Source of the DNA: Thermotogaceae bacterium
Lineage (GTDB): Bacteria; Thermotogota; Thermotogae; Thermotogales; Thermotogaceae
Assembly (NCBI GenBank): GCA_021161105.1
Contig: JAGHBG010000191.1
Span: 1 to 6,638 of the forward strand
DNA length: 6,638 nt
Direction: 5' to 3'
The notes below the pieces were generated by a model, which was not told the origin of the DNA, did no database searches, and saw nothing but the letters and a program-made list of their open reading frames with translations. Of the stretch, positions 5,632 through 6,638 are shown piece by piece. Within the stretch, counting starts at the first letter, position 1. Every line of letters starts with the position of its first letter. The translations under genes and the position numbers were made by a program.

Positions 5632-6638
5632 TGAAGATCACCACCGTAAAGAAGCACTTCTTTTGCTTCTTCTATATAATCTCCGGGTGGAGTTAAATCG
5701 TAGCTATCAAGATTGTTTATAAAATCCCTAACACCTGCCAGTCTATCAAGGTGCTCTGTAGTTTTGAATTCTTCATATTTTTTAAAATATTTGAGCATAT
5801 CTATTGCCACTGAGTAAAAATCATTCTCTTCCTTTGGGAAAAACTCTATTCCATGACAGACTTCGCCCGTATATTCTCTGTACATTGGGACAAAATCTCT
5901 CTTTCTGAAGTAAATTTCAGAATGTTTTTCTTCTAGATATTCATAAAGCTCGTCCTGATCCACCCATGGGGCACCAACAAACTCAAAAGGTTTAGTTGTT
6001 CCCCTACCATGAGAAAGATTTGTGCCCTCAAAAAATGCCATCCCAGTATACGCTAAAAGAGATGAGTATGTTGGAAGGTTCGGTGATGGAAGATTCCAAA
6101 AAAGACCCGTCTTTGGAAATGTTTCCCCACTCCATCCCTCAAGTTTTGAAATCTCAAGATCTAAATCAAGATCAAGGAGCTTTTTGTAGTAAAGAGATAG
6201 CTCTCCTATCGTAAGACCATATCTTAGAGGAAGTCTGTAGCCTCCAACAAATGTTGCCATATCATCTGAAATTCTCATTCCAACAACCTTTCTTCCAAGA
6301 GGATTTACTCTGTCAAAAACTATAAATTTAACCGAAGTCTCTGCAGCCGTTTCCATAGTGTAGGCCAATGTATAGATGTAAGTGAAGTATCTAAGGCCAA
6401 CATCCTGTATATCGAAAATAACAACATCCAAATCCTCAAGAAGTTCCTTTTCTGGCTTTTTTCTTTTTCCGTAAAGACTTATAACAGGATAACCGTATTT
6501 AGGATGTATCATATCATTAACATGTTTCCCATCAGCGACACCAAAAAGCCCATGTTCTGGTGTGAATACCCTTACAACCTTTATTTTTTCTTTTGCCGCT
6601 ATATCCAAAATATGTTCAAAATTTTTATTTATTGCAGA
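5628..6638 (-). CDS. namZ: NamZ-family exo-beta-N-acetylmuramidase (DUF1343/GH171), 5' end cut by window edge
   Basis: Members of this family remove MurNAc from the non-reducing ends of peptidoglycan fragments (known for B. subtilis NamZ/YbbC). The frame is open to the window edge, giving 336 visible codons. A TTG at 6608 could start translation, but the ten codons before it (SAINKNFEHI) continue plausibly as the family N-terminus, so the true start lies outside. Family landmarks, numbered from the first visible codon, are TPEHG (26-30), DIQDVGLRYFTY (76-87), DRVNPLG (109-115), LRYGLTIGEL (138-147), NLPSPNLPT (182-190) and FEGTNLSHGRGT (203-214). A C-terminal YDLTPPGDY stretch ends the typical domain. 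About 30-40 N-terminal residues are probably missing, so export cannot be judged. It is the first visible gene of a three-gene unit, and its TGA overlaps the next start. The family call is firm; the substrate is inferred from the family. Confidence 0.93.
   Translation of the reverse strand, partial: SAINKNFEHILDIAAKEKIKVVRVFTPEHGLFGVADGKHVNDMIHPKYGYPVISLYGKRKKPEKELLEDLDVVIFDIQDVGLRYFTYIYTLAYTMETAAETSVKFIVFDRVNPLGRKVVGMRISDDMATFVGGYRLPLRYGLTIGELSLYYKKLLDLDLDLEISKLEGWSGETFPKTGLFWNLPSPNLPTYSSLLAYTGMAFFEGTNLSHGRGTTKPFEFVGAPWVDQDELYEYLEEKHSEIYFRKRDFVPMYREYTGEVCHGIEFFPKEENDFYSVAIDMLKYFKKYEEFKTTEHLDRLAGVRDFINNLDSYDLTPPGDYIEEAKEVLLYGGDLH

Noticed and set aside
5990..6035. NamZ motif FEGTNLSHGRGT with His where some relatives have Glu, considered as an active-site loss
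   Set aside because: As I recall, this position varies in the family (Glu, Val or His), and all flanking motifs are intact.

Overview
The window looks like a piece of a thermophilic Thermotogota chromosome. It is AT-rich, its Shine-Dalgarno sites are strong, TTG and GTG starts are used freely, and the genes overlap tightly. The left edge also reads, on the minus strand, like the sequence just before a Thermotogota 16S rRNA gene; I recall those genes starting TATATGGAGGGTTTGATCC. The phylum is an inference and I cannot name a genus.

Everything convincing lies on the minus strand, so transcription runs from high to low coordinates. From the right edge, 6638-3518 holds three overlapping genes for peptidoglycan (murein) salvage. 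They are a NamZ-family exo-N-acetylmuramidase (5' end outside the window), a beta-lactamase-fold serine hydrolase related to Bacillus subtilis AmiE, and anhydro-N-acetylmuramic acid kinase (AnmK). NamZ would release MurNAc from wall glycan ends, the hydrolase would strip peptide from MurNAc, and AnmK would bring anhydroMurNAc into metabolism as MurNAc-6-phosphate.

After a 96-base gap with a possible promoter comes a second unit (3421-466): two overlapping, dissimilar MutS-type ATPases of about 513 and 478 residues. Both keep the MutS C-terminal ATPase but lack room for the N-terminal mismatch-recognition domains. They probably work as an obligate pair. Their ATP sites differ: one has Phe where the other has the conserved switch/H-loop His. 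This pair is the least explained system in the window.

The last 465 bases (465-1) hold no protein gene that I accept. They contain two well-formed minus-strand promoters about 200 bases apart, an A/T-tract UP-like element and a structured leader ending at coordinate 1. I read this as the promoter and leader region of a ribosomal RNA operon whose 16S gene begins at or just past the window edge. No convincing terminator separates the MutS-like pair from these promoters.
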